Below the pieces are notes generated by a model. That model ran no database searches. It was not told where the DNA came from and saw only the letters and a list, made by a program, of their open reading frames with translations. Positions 10,190 to 19,214 of a stretch of DNA of 64,000 bases are shown here, piece after piece; the stretch's first letter is position 1; every line of letters starts with the position of its first letter. The stretch spans positions 3,534,001 through 3,598,000 of the forward strand of contig NZ_CP011125.1 of NCBI RefSeq assembly GCF_000737325.1, in the 5' to 3' direction. The DNA is from Sandaracinus amylolyticus (GTDB lineage Bacteria; Myxococcota_A; Polyangia; Polyangiales; Sandaracinaceae). The position numbers and the translations under genes were made by a program.

Positions 10190-11472
10190 CGACCGTCGCG
10201 CTCGTCGCGCTGATCGGCTGCGGCGGCGCGCAGCGGGAGCCATCGCGACCGCTGGCGGTCGCCGACGGCTGGACCGCGACCGCGCTCGACGACGTGCTCG
10301 AGAGATGGAGCGCATGCGCCGGCGGCTGCGACGACGTCTGCGTGGTCGAGGGGCACGTCGAAGAGAACGGCCGTGCTCGCGACGTCGCGCACTGGATCGG
10401 CGCGGACGCGCGCGCCGTCGTGACGGTGCGCTCGGATGGGAGTGTGTCTGCGCGCGCCGCGTTGGTCCGTGGCCCCGAAGCGCTCCACGCGACGCTCGAG
10501 GGCCCACCCGGAGATGCCGCGCTCGACGTGGCTGCCGCGCTCCGCGCGCTCGCGCATCCCAGCTTCCGCACCGTGCCCGAGGGCGCGCTGATCTCACGCA
10601 CGTACGAGCGATCCGCCGAGACCGCGTACCTGCTGATCGAGAGGGGCGGGTCGGCGCGCGAGACACGGCTCGAGCGCGAGGAGCGCGGGGACGGTGTCGA
10701 GCAGCGCGCGATCGGGCGGCACGGCGGCGCGAGCGAGGAGTCGACGGCGTCGATCGACGAGACCGGTCGCACGCGCCGCACCGAGGACGTGCATGCGCGC
10801 GAGGGAGAGCGCTGGAGGACCTCCACCACCGAGCGGATCGACGCGCACGCTCGCGTGGTGCACGTCCGGCGCGAGGCGTCGGGGCCCGACGGTCGCAGCG
10901 ACGTGGAAGAGCACGAGCTCGAGTACGACGACGCGGGAGAGCTGGCGGCCGTCACCTGGCACCGCGCGGCGGCCCCGCCCCGCCGCGCGCGCGTGGGTGA
11001 GCGATTTCCGTCGAGCGGTGTGACCGAGCGAGACGCGCATGGGCGCGCGATCGAGTACCGCAGGACCGACGACGGCGTGGAGACGGTCGTGTCGATTACG
11101 CGCGACGCCGAAGGTCGCGTGTCGCGCGTGACCTACCGCTCTCGGTACTCGACGTCCGAGACCCTGATCGAGCGCGACCCACGCGGGCGCGTCCTCCGAG
11201 AGTCCTCGACGTACGTCTTCCACGATCCCGACGAGGACACGACCGAGCGCGGTGCGTGGTCGCGCGCGCTGACGCGCACGCTGGACGACCGAGGCCGCAT
11301 CGTCGCCGCTGATGTCGTCGAGCATGCGCGCGACGCCGAGCGCCCCGAGCGCAGCAGCACGACCTCTGCGCGCTATCGCTACGGCGAGCGCTGCGGCGAC
11401 GACGTGCAGGTCGCCGAGGAGCTGGAGCTGCTGCCTTCGATCGACGACCGGGTCGAGTACGTGCCGTTCTGA
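10171..11472 (+). CDS. Lipoprotein with YD/RHS-like beta segments, unknown function
   Basis: The 433-residue protein begins with a lipoprotein signal ending LIGCGG. The rest is rich in Arg, Glu and short beta segments with RHS/YD-like text, for example DERGRIVAADVVE-type units (TLDDRGRIVAADV, ITRDAEGRVSRVTY, IERDPRGRVLRESS) in the C-terminal half. Such repeats form extracellular beta structures, but this copy number is low and a family cannot be named firmly. Four Cys near residues 50-65 (ACAGGCDDVC) may form disulfides. ATG at 10171 overlaps the TIMP-like gene by 19 bp. Confidence 0.7.
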   Translation: MARTSLTTVALVALIGCGGAQREPSRPLAVADGWTATALDDVLERWSACAGGCDDVCVVEGHVEENGRARDVAHWIGADARAVVTVRSDGSVSARAALVRGPEALHATLEGPPGDAALDVAAALRALAHPSFRTVPEGALISRTYERSAETAYLLIERGGSARETRLEREERGDGVEQRAIGRHGGASEESTASIDETGRTRRTEDVHAREGERWRTSTTERIDAHARVVHVRREASGPDGRSDVEEHELEYDDAGELAAVTWHRAAAPPRRARVGERFPSSGVTERDAHGRAIEYRRTDDGVETVVSITRDAEGRVSRVTYRSRYSTSETLIERDPRGRVLRESSTYVFHDPDEDTTERGAWSRALTRTLDDRGRIVAADVVEHARDAERPERSSTTSARYRYGERCGDDVQVAEELELLPSIDDRVEYVPF

Positions 11473-11515
11473 CGAGAGACGCGAGCTCTCGGAACGACGG
11501 GCTTTAGAAACGACA

Positions 11516-11541
11516 AAGCCCTCGCATTTCTGCGAGGGCTT
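11516..11541 (-). terminator. Intrinsic terminator of tRNA-Asp
   Basis: An 11-bp perfect stem (AAGCCCTCGCA and its complement) with a 4-nt loop lies just 3' of the tRNA on its strand. Read on the minus strand it is followed by a T-rich stretch (TGTCGTTTCT), fitting rho-independent termination. Confidence 0.75.
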
Positions 11542-11546
11542 CGAAG

Positions 11547-11620
<74 letters not shown>

Positions 11621-11715
11621 AATCGGGACTCTTTTTCCCTCGGGCCGTCGCCGTCGGGAGGCGGTTAGTAGCATGGCCGATCGGGCTGTCAACGGCGTGC
11701 GCGAAATTCTTTTCG

Positions 11716-12699
11716 TCACCCCACGAGCGCGTCGCGCACCGCGCGCCGCACCTCGCGCAGACCGAGCGGAAGCAAGTGCGTTCCGGGCAGCAGCGTCCAC
11801 CGAACGCGCGGGTATTTCCGCCGGATCGCCTCGATCTGCGCGAGCCGCGCGAGCGCGTCGTGGCGCTGCGCGATCACGTGCATGCGCTCCTCGTCGATCG
11901 CGAGCCGCATCGCGAGCGGATCGGCGAGCGCGAGCAGCTCCTCGAACCTCGAGCCGTGCACCCGCTCCAGCAGCGGTGTGATCACCGGCGAGACGTGCCG
12001 CATCAGACCGAGCTCGCGCGCCGTCGTCGCGAGGCTCGTCACCGGGCAGTAGAGCACCGCGTCGTCGACGTCTCCGGTGTGCGCGAGGTGCAGCGCGAGC
12101 TGCCCGCCGATCGAGAACCCGACCACCGCGACGCGCTCGTAGCCCTCGTGGATCCGCAGCCAGCGCACCAGCGCGCGCGCCCCCGTCACCGCGCACCGCA
12201 GGTTCTCGACGAAGCGCGAGAGCCGCGCGCTCACGAGCCCGCTGCCCGGCCACGCCGGGTACGTGCCGGGCTGGTGGTGGCCCATCACGTTCGTCACGAC
12301 GTCGACGTCGAGCCCGCGCAGCTCGAAGAGACGCCGCATCACCGGCGGCGAGGGCACGCCATAGCAATGACAGACCACGAGCAGACGCCGTCCGGGGTTG
12401 CGCGGCGCGCGCTCGAGCAAGCCCATCACGCGATCGCCGCGGCTGCCGCAGACGCGCTGGTACGGGTTCGTGCCGTGGATCGCGCCGTCGCGCGCGATCG
12501 CGAGGTCGAGCGCCCCGTCGTCGAACGGCGCGTGGAAGCCGTTCGTCGCGACGTCCTCGTGCAGCGTGCGGTGGTGCGGATCGCGGAGGATCTCGTCGAC
12601 GCGCGTGAGCGCGAGGCCGAGCTCGCCGAGCGACCACGCGTGGCCGAACGCGTCCTCGATGCGACCGGCGAGCGCGCCCACCCACTGCATGAGGATCAC
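11716..12699 (-). CDS. Alpha/beta-hydrolase family protein
   Basis: The 327-residue protein has an alpha/beta-hydrolase core: strand RLLVVCHCYG (about residues 104-113), nucleophile elbow GFSIGG near 209, an acidic residue region after DDAVLYCPVT, and GTHLLPLG with the likely catalytic His near the C terminus. The protein is somewhat long for a simple esterase and has no signal peptide, so it is probably cytoplasmic. Some relatives with this layout are annotated as polyhydroxyalkanoate depolymerase-like or DUF-type hydrolases; the substrate is unknown. ATG could also be at 12690. It diverges from yebC, with 98 bp between. Confidence 0.75.
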   Translation of the reverse strand: MILMQWVGALAGRIEDAFGHAWSLGELGLALTRVDEILRDPHHRTLHEDVATNGFHAPFDDGALDLAIARDGAIHGTNPYQRVCGSRGDRVMGLLERAPRNPGRRLLVVCHCYGVPSPPVMRRLFELRGLDVDVVTNVMGHHQPGTYPAWPGSGLVSARLSRFVENLRCAVTGARALVRWLRIHEGYERVAVVGFSIGGQLALHLAHTGDVDDAVLYCPVTSLATTARELGLMRHVSPVITPLLERVHGSRFEELLALADPLAMRLAIDEERMHVIAQRHDALARLAQIEAIRRKYPRVRWTLLPGTHLLPLGLREVRRAVRDALVG

Positions 12700-12797
12700 C
12701 GTAGGCCCGGCGGCGGAGCCCGCGACGTGGCGCCGAGCGACACTCGTGCGCGGCCTCGCTCGCGCGTGCGCTCGCGCGGTGCTAACGCCGGCCGATC

Positions 12798-13496
12798 ATG
12801 GGCGCGCAATGGAAGCAGAAGGGTCGTGAGGCGGCGGCGAACGCGAAGGGGAAGGTCTTCTCCAAGCTCGCCAAGGAGCTCCAGATCGCAGCGCGTGGCG
12901 GCGCCGATCCCGCGACGAACGCGCGCTTGCGCATGGCGGTCGAGGCCGCGCGCAAGGCGTCGATGACGCGCGACACGATGGAGCGTGCGATCAAGAAGGG
13001 CGCGGGCCTGCTCGAGGGCGCGGCGCAGTACGAGACCGTCGTCTACGAGGGCTTCGCGCCGCACCAGGTGCCGGTGATCGTCGAGTGCCTCACCGACAAC
13101 AAGAACCGCACGTCGAGCAACGTGCGCGTGCTGTTCCGCAAGGGACAGCTCGGCGCGAGCGGCTCGGTGTCGTGGGACTTCTCGCGGCTCGGCGCGATCG
13201 AGGCGAGCCCGCCGGCGAGCGGCGCGGATCCCGAAGAGGCGGCCATCGAGGCCGGCGCGCAGGATCTCGAGGCCGACGAGGGCGGGACGATCTTCTACAC
13301 GGAGCCGACCGATCTCGACGCGGTGAGCAAGGCGCTCGGCGAGCGCGGCTGGACCGTGTCGTCGGCGAAGCTGATCTGGAAGGCGAAGAACCCGGTGACG
13401 CTCGACGACGAGACGAAGCGCGCCGAGGTCGAGGCCTTCCTCGCGGCGATCGACGACGACGACGACGTCGAAGCCGTGTTCGTCGGCCTGGCTTGA
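12798..13496 (+). CDS. YebC/PmpR-family regulator
   Basis: The 232-residue protein matches the family length (about 240) and layout: N-terminal helical domain ([36 protein letters not shown]), then [14 protein letters not shown]-like text ([16 protein letters not shown]), [20 protein letters not shown] and [21 protein letters not shown], all family landmarks. YebC proteins act as transcriptional regulators in some bacteria and as translation factors at proline stretches in others; both roles are cytoplasmic. ATG at 12798 lies 9 nt after TAACGC (12783-12788), a leaderless-like start. An Asp-rich run near the C terminus is unremarkable. Confidence 0.92.
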   Translation: MGAQWKQKGREAAANAKGKVFSKLAKELQIAARGGADPATNARLRMAVEAARKASMTRDTMERAIKKGAGLLEGAAQYETVVYEGFAPHQVPVIVECLTDNKNRTSSNVRVLFRKGQLGASGSVSWDFSRLGAIEASPPASGADPEEAAIEAGAQDLEADEGGTIFYTEPTDLDAVSKALGERGWTVSSAKLIWKAKNPVTLDDETKRAEVEAFLAAIDDDDDVEAVFVGLA

Positions 13497-13543
13497 TGGG
13501 CAGGCCGCGGGGACGACGTGCTCGGTGAGAGCGCGTCGTGGAC

Positions 13544-13594
13544 GGTGCGGCGAGGTGCGACGAGGTTCGTCGCGCCGTGCCCCATCGCCGCACC
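13544..13594 (+). terminator. Nested hairpin downstream of yebC
   Basis: GGTGCGGCGA (13544-13553) pairs with TCGCCGCACC (13585-13594), and inside it GCGACGA pairs with TCGTCGC across a 3-nt loop. The nested fold is strong and begins 48 bp after the yebC stop. There is no U-tract, so termination is a guess; it may also shape the leader of the RCC1 gene at 13699. Just upstream of that gene, 13640-13654 is a near-palindrome (GAATTCCGGGAATTC). Confidence 0.4.
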
Positions 13595-13698
13595 GGGAGG
13601 TGCGCGCGATGCACCAGCGGCCGCTCTGATTCCCTCCCCGAATTCCGGGAATTCACAGCGATTCCGAGTTGGCGCCCAGCTTGCGATGAGGGGCCGCC

Positions 13699-14847
13699 AT
13701 GCAGGGACGGGGTTGGTGGTTCGTGGGGGCGCTCGCGCTCTCGGGGTGTGGGATCGCGGCGGCACAGGGCGAGGGCAGCGAGGACGGCGCGCCCGCGCCG
13801 ACGCTGACGGAGCGAGCGGTCGAGGGCGCGATGTGCGACGCGCCGTGTCGCTGGGGCTGCGACGCGGAGGGCTGCGACGTGCCGGAGTGGGTGGTCGTCG
13901 GCGACGCCCACTCGTGCGCGCTGCGTGAGAGCGGCAGCGTCGATTGTTGGGGCTCCAACGATCACCACGAGCTCGGTGACGAGAGCACGACCGCGCGCGC
14001 GCGCGCTGCGCTGGTCGGAGGCATCCGCGGCGCGATCGGGATCGACGCCGGCGCGCACCACACGTGCGTGATCGACGTCGAGGGCGCGGCGTGGTGCTGG
14101 GGCGCGAACGATCGCGGACAGCTGGGCGACGGCACGACCGAGGCGCGCGGCGCGCCGGTGATGGTGCGAGCGCGCGAGGTGCTCGTCGACATCGCGGCGG
14201 GCGGTGATCGCACCTGCGCGGCGACGCGCGAGGGGGACGTTCTCTGCTGGGGCGCCGGAGATCCGATGCCGCGACGCATCGTGGGCGCGACGCGCACGAT
14301 CGAGCTCGACGTCGGCGATGCGCACGCGTGCGCGGTGCGCGCCGACGGCGAGGTCGCGTGCTGGGGCGACAACGCGGACGGTCAGCTCGGCGACGGAACG
14401 CGCATCGCGCGCACCGAGGCGACGCCGCTCGGCCTGCACGGGATGATCGCGGTCCGCACCGGGCGCGCGCACACCTGCGCGATCGACGCGACGACGCAGG
14501 CGGTGTGCTGGGGCGACAACTCCGCGGGCCAGCTCGGCGACGGCACGCGCGAGGATCGGCTCGCGCCCTCGGTGCAGCATCGCTCGGTGCTCACGCTCGG
14601 CGGCGATCGCACGTGTGGTCGCGTCGCGTTCGGCGACGTCGCGTGCTGGGGCGAGGGCTACGGCGTGGACAAGGCGCTGGTGCCGATCCTCGACGAGGCG
14701 AGCGTGGTCACGATCGGCGCGCGTCACGGCTGCGCGGTGCACCGCATCGGCACGGCGCGCTGCTGGGGCGCGAACGAGGCGGGACAGATCGGCGACGGCA
14801 CGAACGACACGCACGAGACGCCGATCGACGCGCTGCCTCCGAGCTGA
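13699..14847 (+). CDS. Second lipoprotein with seven RCC1-type propeller blades
   Basis: The 382-residue protein carries a lipoprotein signal ending ALSGCG, a short linker with a Cys cluster (CDAPCRWGCDAEGC), then seven RCC1-like repeats with the same HTCA...CWG...GQLGDGT pattern as the protein at 1972. Two of the repeats (third and sixth) lack the GQLGDGT end. Each blade keeps both cysteines. It is a paralogue with a shorter N-terminal region and no adjacent kinase. A role in surface binding or signalling is inferred from the fold only. Confidence 0.85.
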   Translation: MQGRGWWFVGALALSGCGIAAAQGEGSEDGAPAPTLTERAVEGAMCDAPCRWGCDAEGCDVPEWVVVGDAHSCALRESGSVDCWGSNDHHELGDESTTARARAALVGGIRGAIGIDAGAHHTCVIDVEGAAWCWGANDRGQLGDGTTEARGAPVMVRAREVLVDIAAGGDRTCAATREGDVLCWGAGDPMPRRIVGATRTIELDVGDAHACAVRADGEVACWGDNADGQLGDGTRIARTEATPLGLHGMIAVRTGRAHTCAIDATTQAVCWGDNSAGQLGDGTREDRLAPSVQHRSVLTLGGDRTCGRVAFGDVACWGEGYGVDKALVPILDEASVVTIGARHGCAVHRIGTARCWGANEAGQIGDGTNDTHETPIDALPPS

Positions 14848-14948
14848 GCGCGCGCGTCGGAGACGGGTCGGTCGTCGTGGAACGCGCCGAGCGCGCACCA
14901 CGACGACCGTGCTCGCGCATCGACGATCTCACGGCGCGAAGCGACGAT

Positions 14949-15124
14949 CGAAGTCGTCGCGCCGAAATTCGAGTCCGGAGAACGGCGAGTGAAGTTGCCG
15001 AGATGCGCTTCGAATCCAGCGACGGGCGAGTGAAATCGTCCCCGATGGATGTCAGGCCGGAGCGGGACGATCGAGATCGTCCTGACGGGATCTCGCGCAC
15101 TCTCGGCCGCGATGAACCGTCGCT
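14949..15124. repeat. Imperfect tandem repeat with exact 41-bp period
   Basis: A core like TGAA(G/A)TCGTCC recurs at 14949, 14990, 15031, 15072 and 15113, each exactly 41 bp apart. The first two units share about two thirds of their bases along the full 41 bp; later units share mainly the core. Some cores lie in small dyads (GGACGAT-CGAG-ATCGTCC at 15065-15082). The last unit overlaps the start codon region of the gene at 15112. No reading frame explains the array; it may be a protein-binding array or a decayed duplication. Confidence 0.6.
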
Positions 15125-15926
15125 CGCTCGCGGTGCTCGTGCTCGTTGCTGACAGGGGTCCCAGTCGTGCTCGCGTCGACCACGGCGGAGGCGCAGGCGT
15201 CGTCATCCGCGGCGCGCGTCGACACGGAGGCGCGCTCGCTGTTCGAGGCGGGCGCGGCGGCGGTCGCGGACGGGCGGTACGAGGACGCCCTCGGGTACTT
15301 TCGGCGCTCGTACGAGCTGAGCGGCCGCCCCGAGCTGCTCTACAACATCGGGCAGGCGCACGATCGTCTCCGACACGGCGCCGACGCGGTGGCGGCCTTC
15401 GAGCAGTACATCGCCGCAGTGCCGGACGCGGCGCAGCGCGAGGAGATCACGGCGCGGCTCGCGATCCTGCGCGCGTCGATCGCGCGAGCCGAGGTGAGCG
15501 AGGCGGGCCCGGATGCGACGCCCGACGTCGAGCCCGCGACCGCGGAGACGGCCGAGCCCGCGGAACCTGCCGAGCCCGTCGTCGTCGCAGCGCCCGCGCC
15601 CGATCCGGTGCCGTGGGTGCTGCTCGGGACCGGCGGCGCCGTCGCGATCCGAGACGATCGTGATCCACAACGGGCTCTCGACCGCCGCGGACATCGCGAT
15701 GGTCACCGACATCCCGAGCCTCGGCACCGCGTCGACGACGGTGATCACGGCGCCCGAGTCGATCACCGCGACGGTGACGGCCGGCGTCCGCACGTTCGAC
15801 TGGGCGCCGCGAACGCGGCAGTCGTGGGTGGTCCTCGGGAGCTCGGGGGCGCTCTACACGGCGTACGAGGTGGACTCGCCGTTCGACCGGGCGTGGACGC
15901 TGACCGCGGTGACCGGCGTCGAGTGA
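15112..15926 (+). pseudogene. Frameshifted TPR-type secreted protein
   Basis: Reading from ATG at 15112 gives a signal peptide start (MNRRSLAVLVLV) that continues sensibly only one frame over (LTGVPVVLASTTAEAQA), as if one T had been inserted near 15146. That second frame encodes a TPR-like helical stretch (LFEAGAAAVADGRYEDALGY, YNIGQAHDRL), an Ala/Glu/Pro-rich linker and the start of a membrane helix (VPWVLLGTGGAV). At about 15650 the sense again moves to another frame (SETIVIHNGLSTAADIAM...) that runs to a stop at 15924-15926. The gene is probably decayed or partly deleted; assembly errors are the alternative. The 41-bp repeat array abuts its start. Confidence 0.6.
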
Positions 15927-15956
15927 GTCGAACGCGCCGGGGCGCGGTGCTCCCGC

Positions 15957-16652
15957 GTGACCCACGGTGCGAACGAGGCCATGCTCGCGCCCGTGCTGCG
16001 CGCTGCGATCTTCGATCTCGACGGGCTCCTCGTGGACAGCGAGCCGCTCTGGCGGCGCGCGGAGATCGAGCACTTCGCGACGGTGGGCCTGCACCTGACC
16101 GACGCGGAGTGCGAGGAGACGACGGGGCTGCGCATCGACGAGGTCGTCGCGTTCCGGCATCGCCAGCATCCGTGGGGCGCGCCGAGCGTCGCGGAGATCA
16201 CGTCGCGCATCGTCGATCGCATGGTGTCGCTGCTCCGCGAGGAAGCGCCGGCGAAGCCGGGCGGCGCGCATGCGGTGGACCTCTGCGCGCGCGCGGGGCT
16301 CCGGCTCGCGGTCGCGTCGTCCTCACCGCTGCGCCTCATCGAGGCGGCGCTCGCGCGGCTCGGGCTGCGCGAGCGCTTCGAGCTCGTCGTGAGCGCCGAG
16401 CGCGAGCCCTACGGCAAGCCGCATCCCGCGGTGTTCCTGCGCACCGCGGAGCAGCTCGGGATCGCACCGACGTCGTGCCTCGTCTTCGAGGACTCGCTGA
16501 ACGGGCTCGTCGCGGCGAAGGCGGCGCGCATGGCGTGCATCGCGGTGCCCGAGCGCACCGATGCGCGCTTCGCGCTCGCCGATCTCGTGCTGCCCTCGCT
16601 CGATGCGCTCGACGCGCGCACGCTCGGCACGATGATCGAGCGCGTTCGGTAG
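15957..16652 (+). CDS. HAD-family sugar-phosphatase (HxpB/2-deoxyglucose-6-phosphatase-like)
   Basis: The 231-residue protein has all HAD motifs: motif I FDLDGLLVDSEPLW with both catalytic Asp, motif II VASSSPL, motif III Lys in YGKPHP and motif IV VFEDSLNG. The DGLLVDSEPLW start and overall length resemble hexitol phosphatase HxpB (YniC) and beta-phosphoglucomutase relatives, so the likely reaction is hydrolysis of a small sugar or hexitol phosphate. The start may be GTG at 15957 or ATG at 15981. It is followed after 33 bp by a P-loop kinase gene. Confidence 0.85.
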   Translation: MTHGANEAMLAPVLRAAIFDLDGLLVDSEPLWRRAEIEHFATVGLHLTDAECEETTGLRIDEVVAFRHRQHPWGAPSVAEITSRIVDRMVSLLREEAPAKPGGAHAVDLCARAGLRLAVASSSPLRLIEAALARLGLRERFELVVSAEREPYGKPHPAVFLRTAEQLGIAPTSCLVFEDSLNGLVAAKAARMACIAVPERTDARFALADLVLPSLDALDARTLGTMIERVR

Positions 16653-16685
16653 CGCGCCGCGCGCGAGCGGCGCAGGCTCGCGCGC

Positions 16686-17315
16686 ATGAGCGTCGAGCCG
16701 CTGGTCCTCGTGGGCATGTCCGGCGTGGGCAAGAGCTTCTGGGCGCGCCGGCTCGCGGAGCAGCGCGGCTACGTGCGCCACGACTGCGACGGAGAGATCG
16801 GCGCGCGCCTCTCGTCGATCGTCACGCCGTCGCCGGGCGAAGAGCCGGTGCACGCGCTCGGGCGTTGGATGGGCATGCCGTGGAGCGAGGGCTACGCGGC
16901 GCGCGAGGCGCGCTATCTCGCGCTCGAAGAGACGGTGACGCGCGAGGCGCTCGACGCGTGCCGCGATGGTCGGCGCCACGTCATCGACACCACGGGCAGC
17001 GTGATCTACCTGCCCGACGCGCTGCTCGATCGGCTGCGCAGCGTGGGCCGCGTGGTGTACCTCCGGACGCCCGAGGCGCGGCGCGAGGCGATGCTGCGGC
17101 GCTACCTCGAGGAGCCGAAGCCGGTCGTGTGGGGCGACGCGTTCGCATGCGCGACCGGCGAGGCGCCGCGCGAGGCGCTGCCGCGATGTTACGCGTCGCT
17201 GCTCGCGTGGCGCGAGCGTCGGTACGCGGCGCTCGCGCACGTCGTGATCGACGGCGCCGAGCTCGAGGCGAACGACCCCGGCGTCGACGGATTCCTCGCG
17301 CGCATCAGCGCGTGA
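16686..17315 (+). CDS. Shikimate-kinase-like P-loop small-molecule kinase
   Basis: The 209-residue protein starts with [19 protein letters not shown], a Walker A loop of the shikimate/gluconate kinase group, followed by a [10 protein letters not shown] segment that could hold the Mg-binding Asp. A central [12 protein letters not shown] stretch and VVYLRTPEA resemble the CORE and substrate regions of that group. The middle contains a longer insert ([13 protein letters not shown]) than aroK products, so shikimate itself may not be the substrate. It overlaps the convergent gene end by 11 bp and may be co-transcribed with the HAD phosphatase. Confidence 0.7.
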   Translation: MSVEPLVLVGMSGVGKSFWARRLAEQRGYVRHDCDGEIGARLSSIVTPSPGEEPVHALGRWMGMPWSEGYAAREARYLALEETVTREALDACRDGRRHVIDTTGSVIYLPDALLDRLRSVGRVVYLRTPEARREAMLRRYLEEPKPVVWGDAFACATGEAPREALPRCYASLLAWRERRYAALAHVVIDGAELEANDPGVDGFLARISA

Positions 17316-18336
17316 GCCCCGCCTCGCGCGCGATCGACGCGACGATCTCCGCGGCGGGCAGCGCACGCGCTCGCGCGACGCCTTGGCCCGCCCAGAGCGA
17401 GAGCAGCTCCGCGTCACCCGCGCGCGCGGCGGCGGCGCGCAGCTCGCGCGTGAGCGCGTGCTGGAGCGGGTAGGGCGCGACCGGCGCGCGCTCCATCTCG
17501 CGCGTGAAGCGGCTCGCGATGCCGCGCGCGGGCTTGCCGGTGAACGCGCGCGTGATCGTCGTCGACGTCTCGTCGGCGCGCGCGAGGGCCTCGCGATACG
17601 GCGCGCTGGTGCCCGCCTCCGGGCAGCGCAGGAACGCGGTCCCTAGCTGCACCGCCGACGCGCCGAGCGCGAGCGCAGCCGCGACGCCACGCCCGTCCAT
17701 GATCCCGCCGGCGGCGATCACCGGACGCTTCACGGCGTCGACGATCGCGGGCACGAGCGCCATCGTGCCGACGAGCGAGCCCGCGTCGCCGCCGAGGAAT
17801 CCTCCGCGATGACCGCCCGCTTCCGAGCCCTGTGCGCAGATCACGTCGACGCCTGCCGCCTCGAGCGCGCGCGCCTCCGCGACGTTCGTCGCGGTGCCCA
17901 TCGTCGTGATGCCCGCGCGACGGCACGCGTCGAGCGCATCGGGCCGCGGGATGCCGAACGTGAACGAGAAGAACGGAACGCGCGCTTCGAGCACGACCGC
18001 GAGCTGCGCGTCGAACGACGGCGACGAGACGTCGAGCGCGCCAGCGTCGAGCCCGAGCGCCTCGCGGTAGGGCGCGAGCGCGTCGCGCGCGTCGCGCAGC
18101 CGCGCGTCGCCGGCGATCGCGGCCTCGCTCGGCACGAACAGGTTCACCGCGAACGGCCGATCGGTCCGCGCGCGCACCTCGCGGATTTCCGCGCGGATGG
18201 CGTCCGGCGCCGAGTATCCGCCGGCGAGCGAGCCGAGCCCGCCGGCTCCGCACACCGCGCTCACCAAGGCGGGCGTGCCGGGCCCGGCCATCGGCGCGAG
18301 GACGAGGGGCAGCGGCGTGCCGAAGAGCGTCGACAT
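17305..18336 (-). CDS. Nitronate monooxygenase/2-nitropropane dioxygenase-like flavoprotein
   Basis: The 343-residue protein is a TIM-barrel FMN enzyme: N-terminal [51 protein letters not shown] (the QGxEAGGH motif with the proposed catalytic His), then [20 protein letters not shown] and GTAFLRCPE. This is the standard nitronate monooxygenase pattern; it detoxifies propionate-3-nitronate or related nitro compounds using O2. ATG at 18336 fits the family start; an upstream extension is unlikely. It ends 11 bp inside the tail of the kinase gene on the other strand. Confidence 0.9.
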   Translation of the reverse strand: MSTLFGTPLPLVLAPMAGPGTPALVSAVCGAGGLGSLAGGYSAPDAIRAEIREVRARTDRPFAVNLFVPSEAAIAGDARLRDARDALAPYREALGLDAGALDVSSPSFDAQLAVVLEARVPFFSFTFGIPRPDALDACRRAGITTMGTATNVAEARALEAAGVDVICAQGSEAGGHRGGFLGGDAGSLVGTMALVPAIVDAVKRPVIAAGGIMDGRGVAAALALGASAVQLGTAFLRCPEAGTSAPYREALARADETSTTITRAFTGKPARGIASRFTREMERAPVAPYPLQHALTRELRAAAARAGDAELLSLWAGQGVARARALPAAEIVASIAREAGLTR

Positions 18337-18519
18337 GCGCACACGATGCGGTCGCGCGCGCCGCATCGCCAGGCTCGGGGCCCGCGCGCGCGGCGAGGCG
18401 TGACGCTACGCCGGGGCGAGGTCGCGCGGCGCGCCGCTCCGCGCACCGCGCGCAACCTCGCGAGCGCGCTCGGGAAACGCGGCTCGCTCCGCGGTACGCG
18501 ACATGCAGAACCGAGCGTC

Positions 18520-19131
18520 GTGGCAACGGAGCAGGAATCGGAGCGCGAGCCCGTGGTGCTCGAGGCGTGGCGCGCGCGGCTCTGCGCGCGCGGTCTCCGC
18601 GACGCGTACGACCGCATGCGCCGCGCGATGCTCGGCGGAGAGCTCGACCTCAAACAGGCCCTCGCGATCGCGCAGTCGATGGACGCAGCGGTGGACATGC
18701 TGCGCGAGACGACCAAGCGGTTGGCGCCCGGCAGCGATCTGCGTCGCGCCGCGGAGGAGACGATGGCGGCGTTCGTCGAGTGGCGCGTCGCGTCGCCGCG
18801 GACGGATGTCTCACGACGCGCAGCAGCGCGCTTCGGTGCGCGCGTGATCGCGCTCGAAGAGGCCGCGAAGCGCGCGTCGCACGGTGAGACGGCGAGCGGC
18901 GCGCCCGATGCGCCCTCGTCGGAGCCCATCGAGGCCGACGAGACGCCGATCGACGCGCGCGAGCTGGAGCGCGCGAGCCGCGAGCGGATCGCCATGCGCG
19001 AGAAGGACGTCGCGGCCGAGAGCGCGCCTCCGGCGAAGCGCGAGCCCGAGCCGCGTCGTGGCCCGCGCGAGCGCCCGAGCGCGCCCGCGTCGTCGTCGCG
19101 GCGTCGTGGCCGCTCGCGCGATCGCGCGTGA
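18520..19131 (+). CDS. Hypothetical protein with helical N-terminal and disordered basic tail
   Basis: The 203-residue product begins (GTG at 18520) with about 110 residues of amphipathic helix, including RLCARGLRDAYDRMRRAMLG and MDAAVDMLRETTKRLAPGSD, and continues with a low-complexity Glu/Ala/Arg/Ser tail ending in RRRGRSRDRA. It has no export signal. The basic tail could bind nucleic acid, but no family is recognised. The start is uncertain because the frame is open far upstream. It precedes the PEP carboxylase gene by 83 bp. Confidence 0.5.
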   Translation: MATEQESEREPVVLEAWRARLCARGLRDAYDRMRRAMLGGELDLKQALAIAQSMDAAVDMLRETTKRLAPGSDLRRAAEETMAAFVEWRVASPRTDVSRRAAARFGARVIALEEAAKRASHGETASGAPDAPSSEPIEADETPIDARELERASRERIAMREKDVAAESAPPAKREPEPRRGPRERPSAPASSSRRRGRSRDRA

Positions 19132-19214
19132 GCGACACCGGTCACAGGCGAGGAGCACGATTGGTCGTCGTGCGTGGTTGACCGTGCGCGCCGAGCGCGC
19201 TCCTCTCCGTCCGC

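Noticed and set aside
14949-15124. CRISPR array
   Set aside because: The 41-bp period comes from similar, degenerate whole units, not identical repeats with unique spacers, and no cas genes are present.
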